The translations under genes and the position numbers were made by a program. Under the pieces are notes generated by a model. The model was not told where the DNA came from. It made no database searches and saw only the letters and a list, made by a program, of their open reading frames with translations. From Microbacteriaceae bacterium (GTDB taxonomy: Bacteria; Actinomycetota; Actinomycetes; Actinomycetales; Microbacteriaceae), in NCBI GenBank assembly GCA_018666065.1, contig JABJAO010000011.1, positions 1 to 48,661 on the forward strand: a stretch of 48,661 bases of DNA. The letters run 5' to 3'. Positions 1-9,045 of the stretch are shown one piece after another. Positions within the stretch are counted from its first letter, which is position 1, and the number at the start of each line of letters is the position of its first letter.

Positions 1-3000
1 GCGCGCTCATCTGCGGAAAGAGAGGAAGCTGTGGAGCCCTGGCCGTGTGAGGAAGGTGCTGAGGATGCTCCTGCGCCAAATAGCCCGCTGACCACAACGC
101 TTCGCGCCTGGTGAGCGCTAGATCCTCCAATGCTCCAGCACTGGCCAACGCTTCAATGTGGGTGGAGCTAAGACCCACCCGCCTGGCAAGGTCAGAGGCA
201 TCCGCAAAAGGCCCACCCTGCTGACGTTCCTGCACAATCCGCGTAGCTGTTTCCAGCCCGACGCCCTTCACGCTGGCTAGACCCAACCTGGCCGCGAGCT
301 CCCCGTCTCGACGGTGAGACACAGTGGGATCCTCACCTGAAGGATCAAATACGGAGGTTGGGGTTGGTTGCTCATAGATCAGGCAGTCATCCCGTCCCGT
401 GGGGGCGGCGGATTTTCCTGTGAGGGGTTCCACAGACGCGTGCACTTCTGAATATTGCACGGACGGCCTCCGGATGGACACTCCGTGGCGTTCAGCGTCC
501 GAAACCAACGACGCCGGCGAGTAAAAGCCCATCGGCCAGGCACGAAGCAGTCCCGCGAGGAAAATAGCGGGGTAGTGCAACTTCAACCACGCACTGGCGT
601 ACACCAACAGCGCAAAACTCAGGGAATGGCTTTCGGCAAAACCAAAACTTGCAAACGCCTGGATCATGGCGTAGATCCGGTCCGAGGTTGCCTGATCGAG
701 ACCATGTTGCGCCATCCCGGTGTAGAGGGTCTCGCGCAACGATTCGATACGCTCTAGCCCTCTTTTCGAGCCCATTGCGCGGCGTAATAAGTCGGCGTCC
801 TCTCCTGTGCATCCTCCCACCGTCATCGCGATTTGCATCAGTTGCTCCTGGAAGACGGGGACACCCAACGTTCGCTTCAGACAGTCCTCGAGTGCGGGGT
901 GCGGATACTCCACAGGTTCTTTCCCCGCTTTGCGCCTGACAAAAGGGTGAACCGCTCCGCCCTGGATGGGTCCCGGGCGAATCATTGCAATCTGAATGGC
1001 GAGGTCGTAAAACCTTCGCGGTTGCAGCCGTGGCAGTAGGGACATCTGTGCACGCGACTCCACTTGAAAAACCCCAATGGAATCAGCCCGACAGAGCATG
1101 TCGTACACACCCTGTTCATCACGAGGGAGAGTGGCAAGATCCCACTGCTCACCAAGTTTTTCCGAGGCAAGGTCAAAGCTGTCTCTGATGGCTTCCAAAA
1201 TGCCAAGGCCTAAGAGGTCAAACTTCACCAACCCCATCCATTCACAGTCATCCTTATCCCACTGCAGCACCGTTCTCTTATCCATCCGAGCGGGCTCGAT
1301 CGGGACCACCTCCGACACGGGTCGGTCAGTAAGCACCATCCCTCCGGAGTGAATGCCCAGATGCCTGGGCATAGTGAGCGTGCGCAGCGCAAGAGCCGTC
1401 ACATCGGGGGGAATGGCATGAGATTGGCTCTCCCGCAACGCCCCAGAGCGTTCCACCTGTCGAGAAAACGCGTTTTGTTGCCCTGGGCTGTAGCCCAGGG
1501 CTCGGGCCATGTCTCGCACCGCGCTTTTTGCCTTGTACTCGATAACGGTCGCGACCTGGGCGGCGTTGGTGCGGCCGTAACGCTCATACACGTATTGAAT
1601 GACTTCTTCTCGCCGCCGGGATTCAAAGTCCACGTCGATATCGGGCTCCTCGTCGCGCAAGGCGGAGAGGAACCTTTCGAAAGGCAGGTTGTAGTAAATG
1701 GAATCCACCGCAGTGATGTCGAGAAGAAAACAGATGGCGGAATTCGCGGCAGAACCGCGTCCTTGACACAGAATTCCTCGCGATCTAGCGAAGGCGACAA
1801 TGTCGTGGACGATAAGAAAATACCCAGCAAAATCTTTGGTCTCAATCAGCGCAAGTTCGCGCTCAATACGTTCCATCACGGCAGAACCAGCTCCCGGATA
1901 CTTACGGGGAAGCGCCTGGGCAACAAGCTCCCGCAGGTAGCTGATTGTGGTGTGACCCTCAGGGCAGAGAGAACGCGGAAGGCCTGGGGATACCTTCTTG
2001 AGCGAGAAACTGAGCTCTCGGGCAATCTCAGCACTACGGATGACCGCGTCGCGATACTGGGGGAACCGTCGCACCTGCTCGCTCCCTGAGCGCATATAGG
2101 CGCTGGGGGCAGCAGGCAGCCACGTATGAAGTGAATCCATGCTGGTTCGGGCTCTCACCGCCGCCATGGCCTGTGCGAGATCTGCTTCCTCAGGTGTGGC
2201 GTAGTGCACAAGACCGGTCACGACCGTCGCGAGACCATGACGCGCTGCTACAGCAGCCAGAAAGTCGTTGTGCACGCTATCCAGTGGGTGCTGGTGATCA
2301 AAAAGCTCCACCACGACGTTCTCTGCCCCAAACCTTTCGACGAGGGCCAGCACAGCTTTTTCGCTCTGGTCTTGTTCAGCCCGGGACGGGGCGCGATGGT
2401 GGGGCAGAGGTGACCGAAGAGGGCCTTTTCTGCACCCAGTAAGAATCATCCACTGATCTCTGCCTCTCTCGGCAAGGCTGTCCAGATCACACCGCACGAT
2501 GCCCTTTTCTCCCGAAGTCAAATGGGCTTCAGTCAGCGCCGTAGACAGTGTGTGATACCCCTGCTCTCCTCGCGCCAAAACCAGGAGGTGCTCTCCCGGG
2601 GGGTCGGCCACATCGGTGCGAGGAGCCTGCGAGTCCACCGTAAATTCCGCGCCAAACACTGTGGGCATCTGATGGGCGGCGGCCGCTTCAGCAAACCGCA
2701 CAGCGCCGTAGAGTCCGTTGTGATCGGTAATTGCCAGTCCCCGAAGACCTAAACCCTTCGCTGTACTCACCAGCTTCTCCGGTGAGGAGACCCCGTCAAG
2801 AAAACTAAAACTGCTGTGGAGGTGAAGCTCCGCATACGGAATTGGGTCCTCTACTGCCTCACTCTTCTCGGGTGGCTCATACGGCGCCCGATGAGAAGAC
2901 CAGGCAGGGGAGTCTCCTGCGTCAGCGCCAACTGGAGGCGAGCTGCCCGGTCTCGATGCCTCTCGAAGCCTTCTCTCGTGTTCAGACCAGGGGATAGGGG

Positions 3001-3016
3001 GGTTATGCCACCCCAC
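1..3016 (-). CDS. dnaE2: Error-prone DNA polymerase III alpha subunit DnaE2 (3' end outside window)
   Basis: C-family polymerase used for damage-induced translesion synthesis with ImuA' and ImuB. The 1005 codons visible begin with a short variable tail, then a PHP domain opening at about residue 62 (ELHLHSSFSFLDG, HLH at 65-67). The palm block PDIDVDF places the catalytic aspartates at about 461 and 463. A helix-hairpin-helix stretch (VKGVGLETATRIV) lies at about 915-928. QLPLF at 996-1000, close to the window edge, resembles a sliding-clamp binding pentapeptide. The family is usually somewhat longer than 1000 residues, so only the last part is missing. The GTG start at 3016 is chosen because it overlaps the imuB stop by one base (TAGTG), implying translational coupling. 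The nearby ATG at 3023 is in another frame and stops after six codons. The frame is unbroken. A second alpha subunit, dnaE1, lies at 34165-37686. Confidence 0.93.
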   Translation of the reverse strand, partial: MGWHNPPIPWSEHERRLREASRPGSSPPVGADAGDSPAWSSHRAPYEPPEKSEAVEDPIPYAELHLHSSFSFLDGVSSPEKLVSTAKGLGLRGLAITDHNGLYGAVRFAEAAAAHQMPTVFGAEFTVDSQAPRTDVADPPGEHLLVLARGEQGYHTLSTALTEAHLTSGEKGIVRCDLDSLAERGRDQWMILTGCRKGPLRSPLPHHRAPSRAEQDQSEKAVLALVERFGAENVVVELFDHQHPLDSVHNDFLAAVAARHGLATVVTGLVHYATPEEADLAQAMAAVRARTSMDSLHTWLPAAPSAYMRSGSEQVRRFPQYRDAVIRSAEIARELSFSLKKVSPGLPRSLCPEGHTTISYLRELVAQALPRKYPGAGSAVMERIERELALIETKDFAGYFLIVHDIVAFARSRGILCQGRGSAANSAICFLLDITAVDSIYYNLPFERFLSALRDEEPDIDVDFESRRREEVIQYVYERYGRTNAAQVATVIEYKAKSAVRDMARALGYSPGQQNAFSRQVERSGALRESQSHAIPPDVTALALRTLTMPRHLGIHSGGMVLTDRPVSEVVPIEPARMDKRTVLQWDKDDCEWMGLVKFDLLGLGILEAIRDSFDLASEKLGEQWDLATLPRDEQGVYDMLCRADSIGVFQVESRAQMSLLPRLQPRRFYDLAIQIAMIRPGPIQGGAVHPFVRRKAGKEPVEYPHPALEDCLKRTLGVPVFQEQLMQIAMTVGGCTGEDADLLRRAMGSKRGLERIESLRETLYTGMAQHGLDQATSDRIYAMIQAFASFGFAESHSLSFALLVYASAWLKLHYPAIFLAGLLRAWPMGFYSPASLVSDAERHGVSIRRPSVQYSEVHASVEPLTGKSAAPTGRDDCLIYEQPTPTSVFDPSGEDPTVSHRRDGELAARLGLASVKGVGLETATRIVQERQQGGPFADASDLARRVGLSSTHIEALASAGALEDLALTRREALWSAGYLAQEHPQHLPHTARAPQLPLFPQMSA

Positions 3017-4569
3017 TAGTCATACCTGGCCTCAAGGGACCACGCCTGATCGCAGAGCGACATCAGCCAGCCCATGCCGTGTTCGTCAACAACCTGTAAC
3101 CGATGCACGAATCGACTTCGCGTGGGGTCCCACCATTTTTCCCAGACAGGCCAGGGACCCGCCCACGATGTGACCTTAAGTCGACTGGAACCAGAGACTA
3201 ACCAGGCAGGGGAACTGGACAGCTCCGCTCTCGAGGAAACACCCACCGCATGTCCGTCGTCGCCGACCAGAGAAATTTCTCGGGGAGTGGAAAAAATTGT
3301 TGCAGGAAGCGGACTGGGGAGAGAACCGGGGAGTGGACCCTGAGCAGACTGCTGCTCATGGTCTCCCCAGGTAGTCAACACATGGGTGTCACCGGCCAAT
3401 CGTCCCTGTCTGGAGCTGCCGGTGAGCACACCCTGTGCCCCCACGAGGCCTTGAACCCTAGAAAACACGTGGTGCACACGAGAATCAGGACCCGCCCCCC
3501 ACAAACCAGGTTCATGCGAAAGGGCATCTTCAGGCTCTAGTGCGTCACATTCAACCCAGGTGACACTGGGAGGAACCACATCAGAGGAAACTTCGGTGTT
3601 ACGAAAAGACTGTTCGAGTTGCCACCGCACACGATCGAGCAGGTCAGAAGGAGTAAAGAATCTAGGGTGCGTCCACACTTTTTCCTGTTGAGCACCATCA
3701 TCAAATCCGATGACCACGCGCACCCTGGTGATGACGACACCAGCGCGTCGCAATCTGTTGTCATACCGCTCCAGCGGTGCCTTGATGTTGAAGGCGACCT
3801 GCTCCACAAGAGAACAAGGCTCAGCCAGCTCCATTCGCTCACGAGTGTCCTCGGGCGCATCGCGAACCAACAAGGGAGCCTCGGCAGTTCCTCCCGCAAG
3901 CCGAAAAAGGCGCTCGCCAGGAACACCGAGCCTCTCACGAATAGCGTCAATACCTAGATTCACAAAGTCACCTAGTGTGCGAAGCCCTAAACGCAGCAGG
4001 AGAGAAACTGTTGCATCATCATCGAGCACGTCGAGGGGCATTTCGGAGAGGAAGAGGGCTGAGTTTTTGGGCTCCACCCTCCTGAACGGATAAGCCTCTG
4101 TGGTGTGCTTGGCAGCTGTAACTGCCGTGAATACGTCATCCGCAATTCCTATACGAGCCTCCGCCAAGGGTTCGCTCTGCACCAGAGCGTCACGGAGCAT
4201 GCGGCCAGCGGCTTCCTCGCTGCCATAAAAACGCTCTAACCCTCGGGCCCCAAAGGCAACAAGCCCGGGAGCAAGCACAGCGTGTTGGGGAACATACTCC
4301 GCGAGATCAGTGAGCACACGATCAAAAGCGCGTCTCTCGCGGTGCTCATCACGAGCGGCCATGACCAAGCTAGGACACAGAGTATGAGCCTCTCGAACCT
4401 TCATTCCCTGACGAACACCGGCGTGAGCGGCAGACGCGGAGCAGTCGGTGAGCACTCCACCGTGAACCAGAGCGAGTGGAACATCAGGGACTGCCTCCGG
4501 CAGCGCTTCATCTCGATACGCCGCCACAACAGACCATCTGGGAGACCACATGACAATGCTTCGCGCCAT
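3016..4569 (-). CDS. imuB: ImuB, inactive Y-family polymerase homologue of the mutasome
   Basis: 517-residue Y-family-like protein, second gene of the imuA'-imuB-dnaE2 cassette. In mycobacteria ImuB does not polymerise but links DnaE2 and ImuA' to the beta clamp. Consistent with that, the N-terminal motif reads MWSPRWSVVAA and the second motif VAFGARGLERFYG, with no acidic residues where active polymerases carry their metal ligands. A little-finger-like region follows to about residue 340. The position matching the mycobacterial clamp motif (QLPLWG, about residue 352) reads EPGLWG at 353-358, so the key glutamine appears lost. ATG 4569 lies three bases after the imuA' stop. The TAG stop overlaps the dnaE2 GTG, so all three genes are probably one LexA-controlled transcript. 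Confidence 0.9.
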   Translation of the reverse strand: MARSIVMWSPRWSVVAAYRDEALPEAVPDVPLALVHGGVLTDCSASAAHAGVRQGMKVREAHTLCPSLVMAARDEHRERRAFDRVLTDLAEYVPQHAVLAPGLVAFGARGLERFYGSEEAAGRMLRDALVQSEPLAEARIGIADDVFTAVTAAKHTTEAYPFRRVEPKNSALFLSEMPLDVLDDDATVSLLLRLGLRTLGDFVNLGIDAIRERLGVPGERLFRLAGGTAEAPLLVRDAPEDTRERMELAEPCSLVEQVAFNIKAPLERYDNRLRRAGVVITRVRVVIGFDDGAQQEKVWTHPRFFTPSDLLDRVRWQLEQSFRNTEVSSDVVPPSVTWVECDALEPEDALSHEPGLWGAGPDSRVHHVFSRVQGLVGAQGVLTGSSRQGRLAGDTHVLTTWGDHEQQSAQGPLPGSLPSPLPATIFSTPREISLVGDDGHAVGVSSRAELSSSPAWLVSGSSRLKVTSWAGPWPVWEKWWDPTRSRFVHRLQVVDEHGMGWLMSLCDQAWSLEARYD

Positions 4570-4572
4570 GAG

Positions 4573-5271
4573 CTACCCCGCCTTTCGGTGGTGGGCAAGA
4601 TCAATGACGGGAGCCATGCGAGTAGCTGTGCGCAGCCCCCCATGGTCGATCACCACATCACAGGAGAGCGCCGTCTGGCCTGGACGCGGTGTGGCCGTAA
4701 TGCGCAAGTGGTGCTCGCGCAAAATACCTCGACCTTGCTCAACACCATCCCACTGATGCTCTACCGCAAGCGCTGCGTCTACCCGGGGCCAGGAAGAGCG
4801 CACCAACAGTGTCGACTCTCTCTCGCGTAAGCGACCAGAGAGCGTGGAGAGCGCTCGTTCACTGGGCGCTGGAAACGCCCCCAGCGCGCACACTCCCACA
4901 ACGTCAATGAGTGCACCCAGTACGGCCATCCACTGCGAACCAGGGGAGGGAACAAGCACAAGCCGATCAACATTGACACCTAACTCTTCTGCGGCAGCCA
5001 CGCCCAAATCAGGCATCCCCACCACGGCACACCAGGTGCCCTGCTGGGTGGCTTCGGCCAGAAGGGCCCACAACAACGACGTAGAAGAGTCCACAGAGTA
5101 GACAGATCCCGTGTTGAGCCCCCCACGAGGAAAAATGCTGCTCACCGCAGAGTGCACCGGAATAACTCGGGAGCCCACGCGAGTGCTCTCCATCACCTGA
5201 ATGCGCTGGCGCAGGGCTTGCACATCAGCGCGAGTGGGTTCATGACTCTCGAGGGTCAAGGCGGGGGACAT
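4573..5271 (-). CDS. imuA: ImuA' mutasome accessory protein (RecA-like fold)
   Basis: 232-residue protein, first gene of the SOS mutagenesis cassette. It is assigned from position before imuB-dnaE2 and from a weak RecA/SulA-like layout: a hydrophobic core around GSVYSVDSSTSLLWALLAEA, then WCAVVGMPDLGVAAAEELGV and LVLVPSPGSQWMAVLGALIDVV. No convincing Walker A is visible, as expected for actinobacterial ImuA'. An upstream in-frame GTG at 5319 would put the start before the promoter, and the ATG at 5289 lies inside the LexA box. ATG 5271 is therefore preferred. It stands exactly six bases after the proposed -10 element, which implies a leaderless message. The role is well supported by context, but the exact biochemical activity of this family is not settled. 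Confidence 0.85.
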   Translation of the reverse strand: MSPALTLESHEPTRADVQALRQRIQVMESTRVGSRVIPVHSAVSSIFPRGGLNTGSVYSVDSSTSLLWALLAEATQQGTWCAVVGMPDLGVAAAEELGVNVDRLVLVPSPGSQWMAVLGALIDVVGVCALGAFPAPSERALSTLSGRLRERESTLLVRSSWPRVDAALAVEHQWDGVEQGRGILREHHLRITATPRPGQTALSCDVVIDHGGLRTATRMAPVIDLAHHRKAG

Positions 5272-5277
5272 AGAGCT

Positions 5278-5306
5278 ATATTCGAACATTTGTTCGATTC
5301 TGTCAA
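5278..5306 (-). promoter_or_regulatory. SOS promoter of imuA'-imuB-dnaE2 with LexA box in the spacer
   Basis: On the minus strand a consensus -35 TTGACA (5306-5301) is followed by exactly 17 bases and a -10 GAATAT (5283-5278). Six bases later comes the ATG of imuA' (5271). The perfect palindrome TCGAACAAATGTTCGA (5282-5297) matches the actinobacterial and Gram-positive LexA operator (TCGAAC-N4-GTTCGA). It fills the spacer and overlaps the first two bases of the -10, so LexA binding would directly occlude RNA polymerase. No other LexA box of this quality was noticed in the window. Confidence 0.9.
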
Positions 5307-5427
5307 CATCCACTGACACGCAGTCAGTCCGTGGCCCCGCGAGAGACTCGATCTACCCCTGAGGTGCCTCCCCACCCCGGTCAGGAGGCGAAATTGAGGA
5401 GCGCGCTCATCAGGTTCAGAATTACTG

Positions 5428-6933
5428 TTACGCCTCTGATCCGAGGTTTCCGGCCAGTTTCCCGTGAATTCTGAGGCTTGCTGAGTTGAGTCCCTGAATG
5501 TCGACTCGCTTGCCGTGATTTTCATACTTTTCGGTAATCGAATCAAGCGAGGCCACGGTTGAGGCATCCCAAATGTGCGATTGCGACATGTCGATAACCA
5601 CCAACTCTGGGTCTTCCACATAGTCAAACTGGGTGTACAGGTCGTTACTTGAGGCAAAGAACAGCTCTCCGGTGACCGTGTAGTGGGCTTCAGTGCGCCC
5701 CTCGACGTCCTTAATTTCCCGTGTCACGTCGGTGAAATGGGCCACCCGCCGGGCAAAGAGGATCATCGCGGTCAGAACCCCGACGATGACACCAATTGCG
5801 AGATTGTGGGTCCAGACCACCGCGATAACGGTCAACACCATGACCGATGTTTCACTCTTGGGCATTCTCCTCAGCGTGGAGGGCAAAACGCTATGCCAGT
5901 TGAAAGTGGCCACGGAGACCATAATCATCACGGCAACCAGCGCAGCCATGGGAATCATGGATACCAGGTCGCCAAAACCCACGACCAAGACGAGCAAGAA
6001 GACCCCCGCCAAAAAGGTCGAAATGCGCGTCCTCGCGCCGGATACTTTGACGTTAATCATGGTCTGGCCAATCATCGCGCAGCCACCCATTCCTCCCAAG
6101 AGCCCCGAGAGGACGTTTGCTACGCCCTGCCCCAGTGCTTCGCGAGTCTTGCGAGAGTGCGTATCGGTGACATCGTCGACGAGCTTCGCTGTCAACAGCG
6201 ACTCCAACAAACCCACCAGGGCCATGGCCAGTGCATAGGGGGCGATGATGTTGAACGTCTCCACCGTGAGGGGCACATTCGGAATGAACAGCTCGGGAAG
6301 GCTACTGGGAAGATCTCCCTCGTCGCCCACCGTGGGCACGGTAATCGCCAGCGCTATCGAGGCGACTGTAATCAGCACAATCGATATCAGGGGCGCAGGA
6401 ATGACGCGGGTAATTCTGGGCACCAACACCATGATGATGATTCCCACAGCGACCATCGGATAGACCATCACCGGCACTCCGATGAGCTGAGGCATCTGGG
6501 AGAGAAAAATCAGGATTGCCAGGGCGTTGACGAACCCGATCATGACGCTTCGCGGAATGAAGCGCATGAGCTTGGCAAACCCCACAGCGCCCAGAACAAG
6601 CTGGAAAACCCCGGCGAGAATCACGGTCGCTATGAAGTAGTCCATGCCATAGTCACGGGCAATCGGCGCTATCACCAGAGCTACCGCTCCGGTTGCGGCG
6701 GTGATCATGGCAGGCCGGCCACCCACAAAAGCGATGGTGACGGCCATCACAAAGGAAGAAAACAGTCCCACTTTCGGGTCGACGCCGGCAATCAAAGAGA
6801 AGGCGATTGCCTCGGGGATGAGCGCGAGTGCCACAACCAAACCGGCGAGAACTTCGCGGGTGAGAAGTGCGGGGGATTTCAGGGCGTCGAAGACGCTGGG
6901 CTTTGCGGCATAACTGGGCGTCGTGAGTGTCAT
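5428..6933 (-). CDS. SulP-family inorganic anion transporter with STAS domain
   Basis: 501-residue integral membrane protein. The N-terminal part opens with the SulP signature region [20 protein letters not shown] and continues with about ten to twelve hydrophobic segments, including a glycine-rich [11 protein letters not shown] loop. The last roughly 100 residues form a cytoplasmic STAS domain with the typical [17 protein letters not shown] stretch. SulP proteins move sulfate, bicarbonate or other anions, usually with sodium or protons; the substrate cannot be read from sequence. ATG 6933 (MTLTTPS) is preferred over the longer frame reaching 7140, because that extension would run through the tRNA-Leu gene and lacks transporter sequence. 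A weak AGAAG lies six bases upstream. The gene is monocistronic. The 156 bases between it and imuA' hold only the SOS promoter and no clear terminator. Confidence 0.9.
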   Translation of the reverse strand: MTLTTPSYAAKPSVFDALKSPALLTREVLAGLVVALALIPEAIAFSLIAGVDPKVGLFSSFVMAVTIAFVGGRPAMITAATGAVALVIAPIARDYGMDYFIATVILAGVFQLVLGAVGFAKLMRFIPRSVMIGFVNALAILIFLSQMPQLIGVPVMVYPMVAVGIIIMVLVPRITRVIPAPLISIVLITVASIALAITVPTVGDEGDLPSSLPELFIPNVPLTVETFNIIAPYALAMALVGLLESLLTAKLVDDVTDTHSRKTREALGQGVANVLSGLLGGMGGCAMIGQTMINVKVSGARTRISTFLAGVFLLVLVVGFGDLVSMIPMAALVAVMIMVSVATFNWHSVLPSTLRRMPKSETSVMVLTVIAVVWTHNLAIGVIVGVLTAMILFARRVAHFTDVTREIKDVEGRTEAHYTVTGELFFASSNDLYTQFDYVEDPELVVIDMSQSHIWDASTVASLDSITEKYENHGKRVDIQGLNSASLRIHGKLAGNLGSEA

Positions 6934-7074
6934 GAATATCTTCTGTATCGATGTGTCGTGAGTGTGATGTGGCCAACGAGTGAGTGCACTGCCATTGTTC
7001 TGACGCCATCGATGCCTCGTTGAGCCTAGCTGACGGGGCCTGCGTGAGGCGCAGGGGGGAAGGGCGGAAACACG

Positions 7075-7106
7075 ACAGGGTCTCTCACCGTAGTGAAAGA
7101 CCCTGT
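7075..7106. terminator. Hairpin between tRNA-Leu and sulP
   Basis: Fourteen-base inverted repeat (7075-7088 and 7093-7106) with one mismatch and a CGTA loop, just 3' of the tRNA-Leu gene. The minus strand continues CGTGTTTCC after the stem, so the U tract is short. Probably a terminator or processing hairpin for the tRNA transcript. The rest of the 180-base gap shows nothing else recognisable. Confidence 0.6.
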
Positions 7107-7113
7107 TGTCGCG

Positions 7114-7198
7114 TGCGCGAGGGGGGACTTGAACCCCCACGCCCTAATACGGGCACTAGCACCTCAAGCTAGCGCGTCTGCCATTCCGCCACCCGCGC
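7114..7198 (-). tRNA. tRNA-Leu (anticodon GAG)
   Basis: An 85-base cloverleaf can be folded by eye. The acceptor stem GCGCGGG pairs with CTCGCGC (one G-T pair). The anticodon stem CTAGC/GCTAG encloses the loop TTGAGGT, giving anticodon GAG, which reads CUC and CUU. A long variable arm (GTGCCCGTATTAGGGCG region) marks a class II leucine tRNA. The T arm is GGGGG-TTCAAGT-CCCCC. The discriminator is A and CCA is not encoded. Confidence 0.95.
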
Positions 7199-7279
7199 GC
7201 ACATCGTGTGAAAACACCACACGAAGCGACCGAGACACGACATTACCACTAAAGTCCCTCCGGCATGAGGCCGATGCTT

Positions 7280-7285
7280 TAGCGT
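7280..7285 (+). promoter_or_regulatory. -10 element of leaderless uppP promoter
   Basis: TAGCGT fits TAnnnT and ends six bases before the uppP ATG, with no Shine-Dalgarno in between. This places the expected transcription start at the A of the start codon. Confidence 0.55.
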
Positions 7286-7291
7286 AGGGAT

Positions 7292-8149
7292 ATGGGCTTA
7301 CTGGATGCGCTGATCCTGGGCATCATCCAGGGCCTCACAGAATTTCTTCCGATCTCCTCGAGTGCTCACTTGCGTATCGCGGGGGAGTTCCTCCCGGCAG
7401 CTACTGACCCTGGAGCCACCTTCACTGCGATAACCCAAATCGGCACGGAGCTGGCGGTGCTGGTCTATTTTGCGCGAGACATCGGAGCAATTCTGCGGGG
7501 CTGGTTCCGATCTCTCGGCCAGGGCTCACGCTGGTGGAGGGACGCCTCAGCCCAGGAACGCTCGCACGCGCGCATGGGCTGGCTCATCATCGTGGGCACC
7601 CTGCCGATTGTGATCGTGGGCTACACCGCGCAGGACTACATCCGCGGCGCGTTTAGGTCACTGTGGCTTGTCGCATCGGTTCTGATTGTCTTTGGCGTGG
7701 TGTTAGCAATTGCCGACTGGTGGGGGAAGAAATCTCGTGACCTCACATCGCTGAGCGTTTCCCACGGTCTGCTCTACGGTCTGGCGCAAACCCTCGCTCT
7801 GATTCCCGGTGTCTCCCGATCGGGCGCCACGATTGCCATGGGACGAACCCTCGGATACGACCGGGTGTCCGCAACCCGATACTCGTTCTTGCTGGCTATT
7901 CCGGCAGTATTTGGCAGCGGCCTGTATGAGCTCAACACTGCGCTCACTCGACCCGAGCTTTCGGGTCCCTTCACCTTGCTCGAGATTTCGGCAGCAACGA
8001 TGGTGGCCTTTGCTGTGGCACTAGCCGTGATTGCATGGCTGATGCGCTACATCGCCACACGAAGTTTTATGCCGTTTGTGACCTACCGCATTGCCTTGGG
8101 TAGCGCGCTGATGGTGGGGCTGGGCACCGGAGTTATCGCGCCACTATGA
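7292..8149 (+). CDS. uppP: Undecaprenyl-diphosphatase UppP
   Basis: 285-residue membrane phosphatase that recycles undecaprenyl pyrophosphate to the monophosphate lipid carrier used by MraY and MurG in cell-wall synthesis. Both family signatures are intact: GLTEFLPISSSAHL at residues 14-27 and PGVSRSGATIAMGR in the second half. Several hydrophobic helices follow the family pattern, and the length is typical. The start is supported by the N-terminal match and by the leaderless -10 spacing. The gene is convergent with the PAC2 gene, and the two coding regions overlap by six bases. Confidence 0.95.
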   Translation: MGLLDALILGIIQGLTEFLPISSSAHLRIAGEFLPAATDPGATFTAITQIGTELAVLVYFARDIGAILRGWFRSLGQGSRWWRDASAQERSHARMGWLIIVGTLPIVIVGYTAQDYIRGAFRSLWLVASVLIVFGVVLAIADWWGKKSRDLTSLSVSHGLLYGLAQTLALIPGVSRSGATIAMGRTLGYDRVSATRYSFLLAIPAVFGSGLYELNTALTRPELSGPFTLLEISAATMVAFAVALAVIAWLMRYIATRSFMPFVTYRIALGSALMVGLGTGVIAPL

Positions 8150-8998
8150 CTCGGTAGAACCAGGCCGATCCGGTCTGCTCTGCAGGTATTTTTCAAATTC
8201 TTCCGCAATGGCCTCGCCCGAGGCTTCCGGGGCGTCCGCCGCATCCCGGGCTTGCTCGAGCTGGTCAATGTAGGCGGTCATATCGTCATCCTCGGCGGCA
8301 AGCGCGTCGATTCCCTCTTCCCAGCGCAGCGCCTCCACCTCGAGAGCTTCTCGCTCGGTGTCAATTCCGATCATCTCTTCGAGCTTTTCCAACAGCGCAA
8401 GGGTTGCTTTGGGCGAGGGAGAGGTGTGGACGTAGTGGGGGACGTGCGCCCAGAGGTGCACAGAGGGGATCCCCGCTTCTGCCGCAACGAGAGACAACAC
8501 AGTCAAGACACCCACGGGTCCCTCGTACGAGGACTTTTCAATATCGAAGTGGTCGCGGATATCAGCGTCATCGCTTGTCGCGGTGACGTGCACGGGGCGC
8601 GAATGGGGGACATCGGCGAGCATCGCCCCGAGGAAGACAATGGTTTCTATTCCATGCGTGAGCGCCAAATCCACCATCTCCGAGGCAAACGATCTCCATA
8701 GCCGAGAAGGTTCTTGGCCCACGAGAACATAGGGAGTCTCATCATCACCGGGTTCAGGCCCATAGAGCGTCACATCAGGCCAGGTGAGAAAGCGGGTCCC
8801 ATCATTCGCGTGCTCTACAAGCGGGCGGGTCAACTGAAAATCGAAATACTCTTCGGGATCAATCTGGGAGAGCACCAGATGCACACGCTGGTCGAGAAGG
8901 GTCTGCGCTGCCGTGGTGGCAGAGTCACCGGCATCGTTCCACCCCTCGAAAGCGACGATGAGCAGCTTGCTCGGGTCGCTGATAGGGCTTGTGGACAT
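8144..8998 (-). CDS. PAC2 (proteasome assembly chaperone 2) family protein
   Basis: 284-residue protein of the bacterial PAC2 family. The N-terminal half carries the family's LLIVAFEGWNDAGDSAT start and the conserved VFLGAMLADVPHSRPVHVT segment. The C-terminal half is acidic and probably helical (LLEKLEEMIG, then repeated Glu/Asp/Ala). The molecular role in bacteria is not established. In mycobacteria the gene lies in the broad uppP-to-pafBC neighbourhood, as here. ATG 8998 is preceded by a good GGAGG, six bases upstream, so it is preferred over upstream frames reaching 9112. It diverges from the HAD gene. Retention of the gene says nothing firm about a proteasome. Confidence 0.85.
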   Translation of the reverse strand: MSTSPISDPSKLLIVAFEGWNDAGDSATTAAQTLLDQRVHLVLSQIDPEEYFDFQLTRPLVEHANDGTRFLTWPDVTLYGPEPGDDETPYVLVGQEPSRLWRSFASEMVDLALTHGIETIVFLGAMLADVPHSRPVHVTATSDDADIRDHFDIEKSSYEGPVGVLTVLSLVAAEAGIPSVHLWAHVPHYVHTSPSPKATLALLEKLEEMIGIDTEREALEVEALRWEEGIDALAAEDDDMTAYIDQLEQARDAADAPEASGEAIAEEFEKYLQSRPDRPGSTES

Positions 8999-9045
8999 GC
9001 AACCTCCGGTGGGGTGAGACCAGCCTACCCCCTGAGCCTGGCCAG

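Noticed and set aside
1349-2089. 246-codon open frame on the plus strand at the left end
   Set aside because: Antisense shadow of dnaE2, whose own frame is continuous from 3016 to the window edge.
1-3016. dnaE2 broken by frameshifts
   Set aside because: Direct reading from the GTG at 3016 gives an unbroken frame with all expected motifs; it only runs out of the window.
5683-7023. 446-codon open frame antisense to the SulP gene
   Set aside because: Low-complexity His/Arg/Asp/Gly composition, no start signal and complete overlap with a clear transporter gene.
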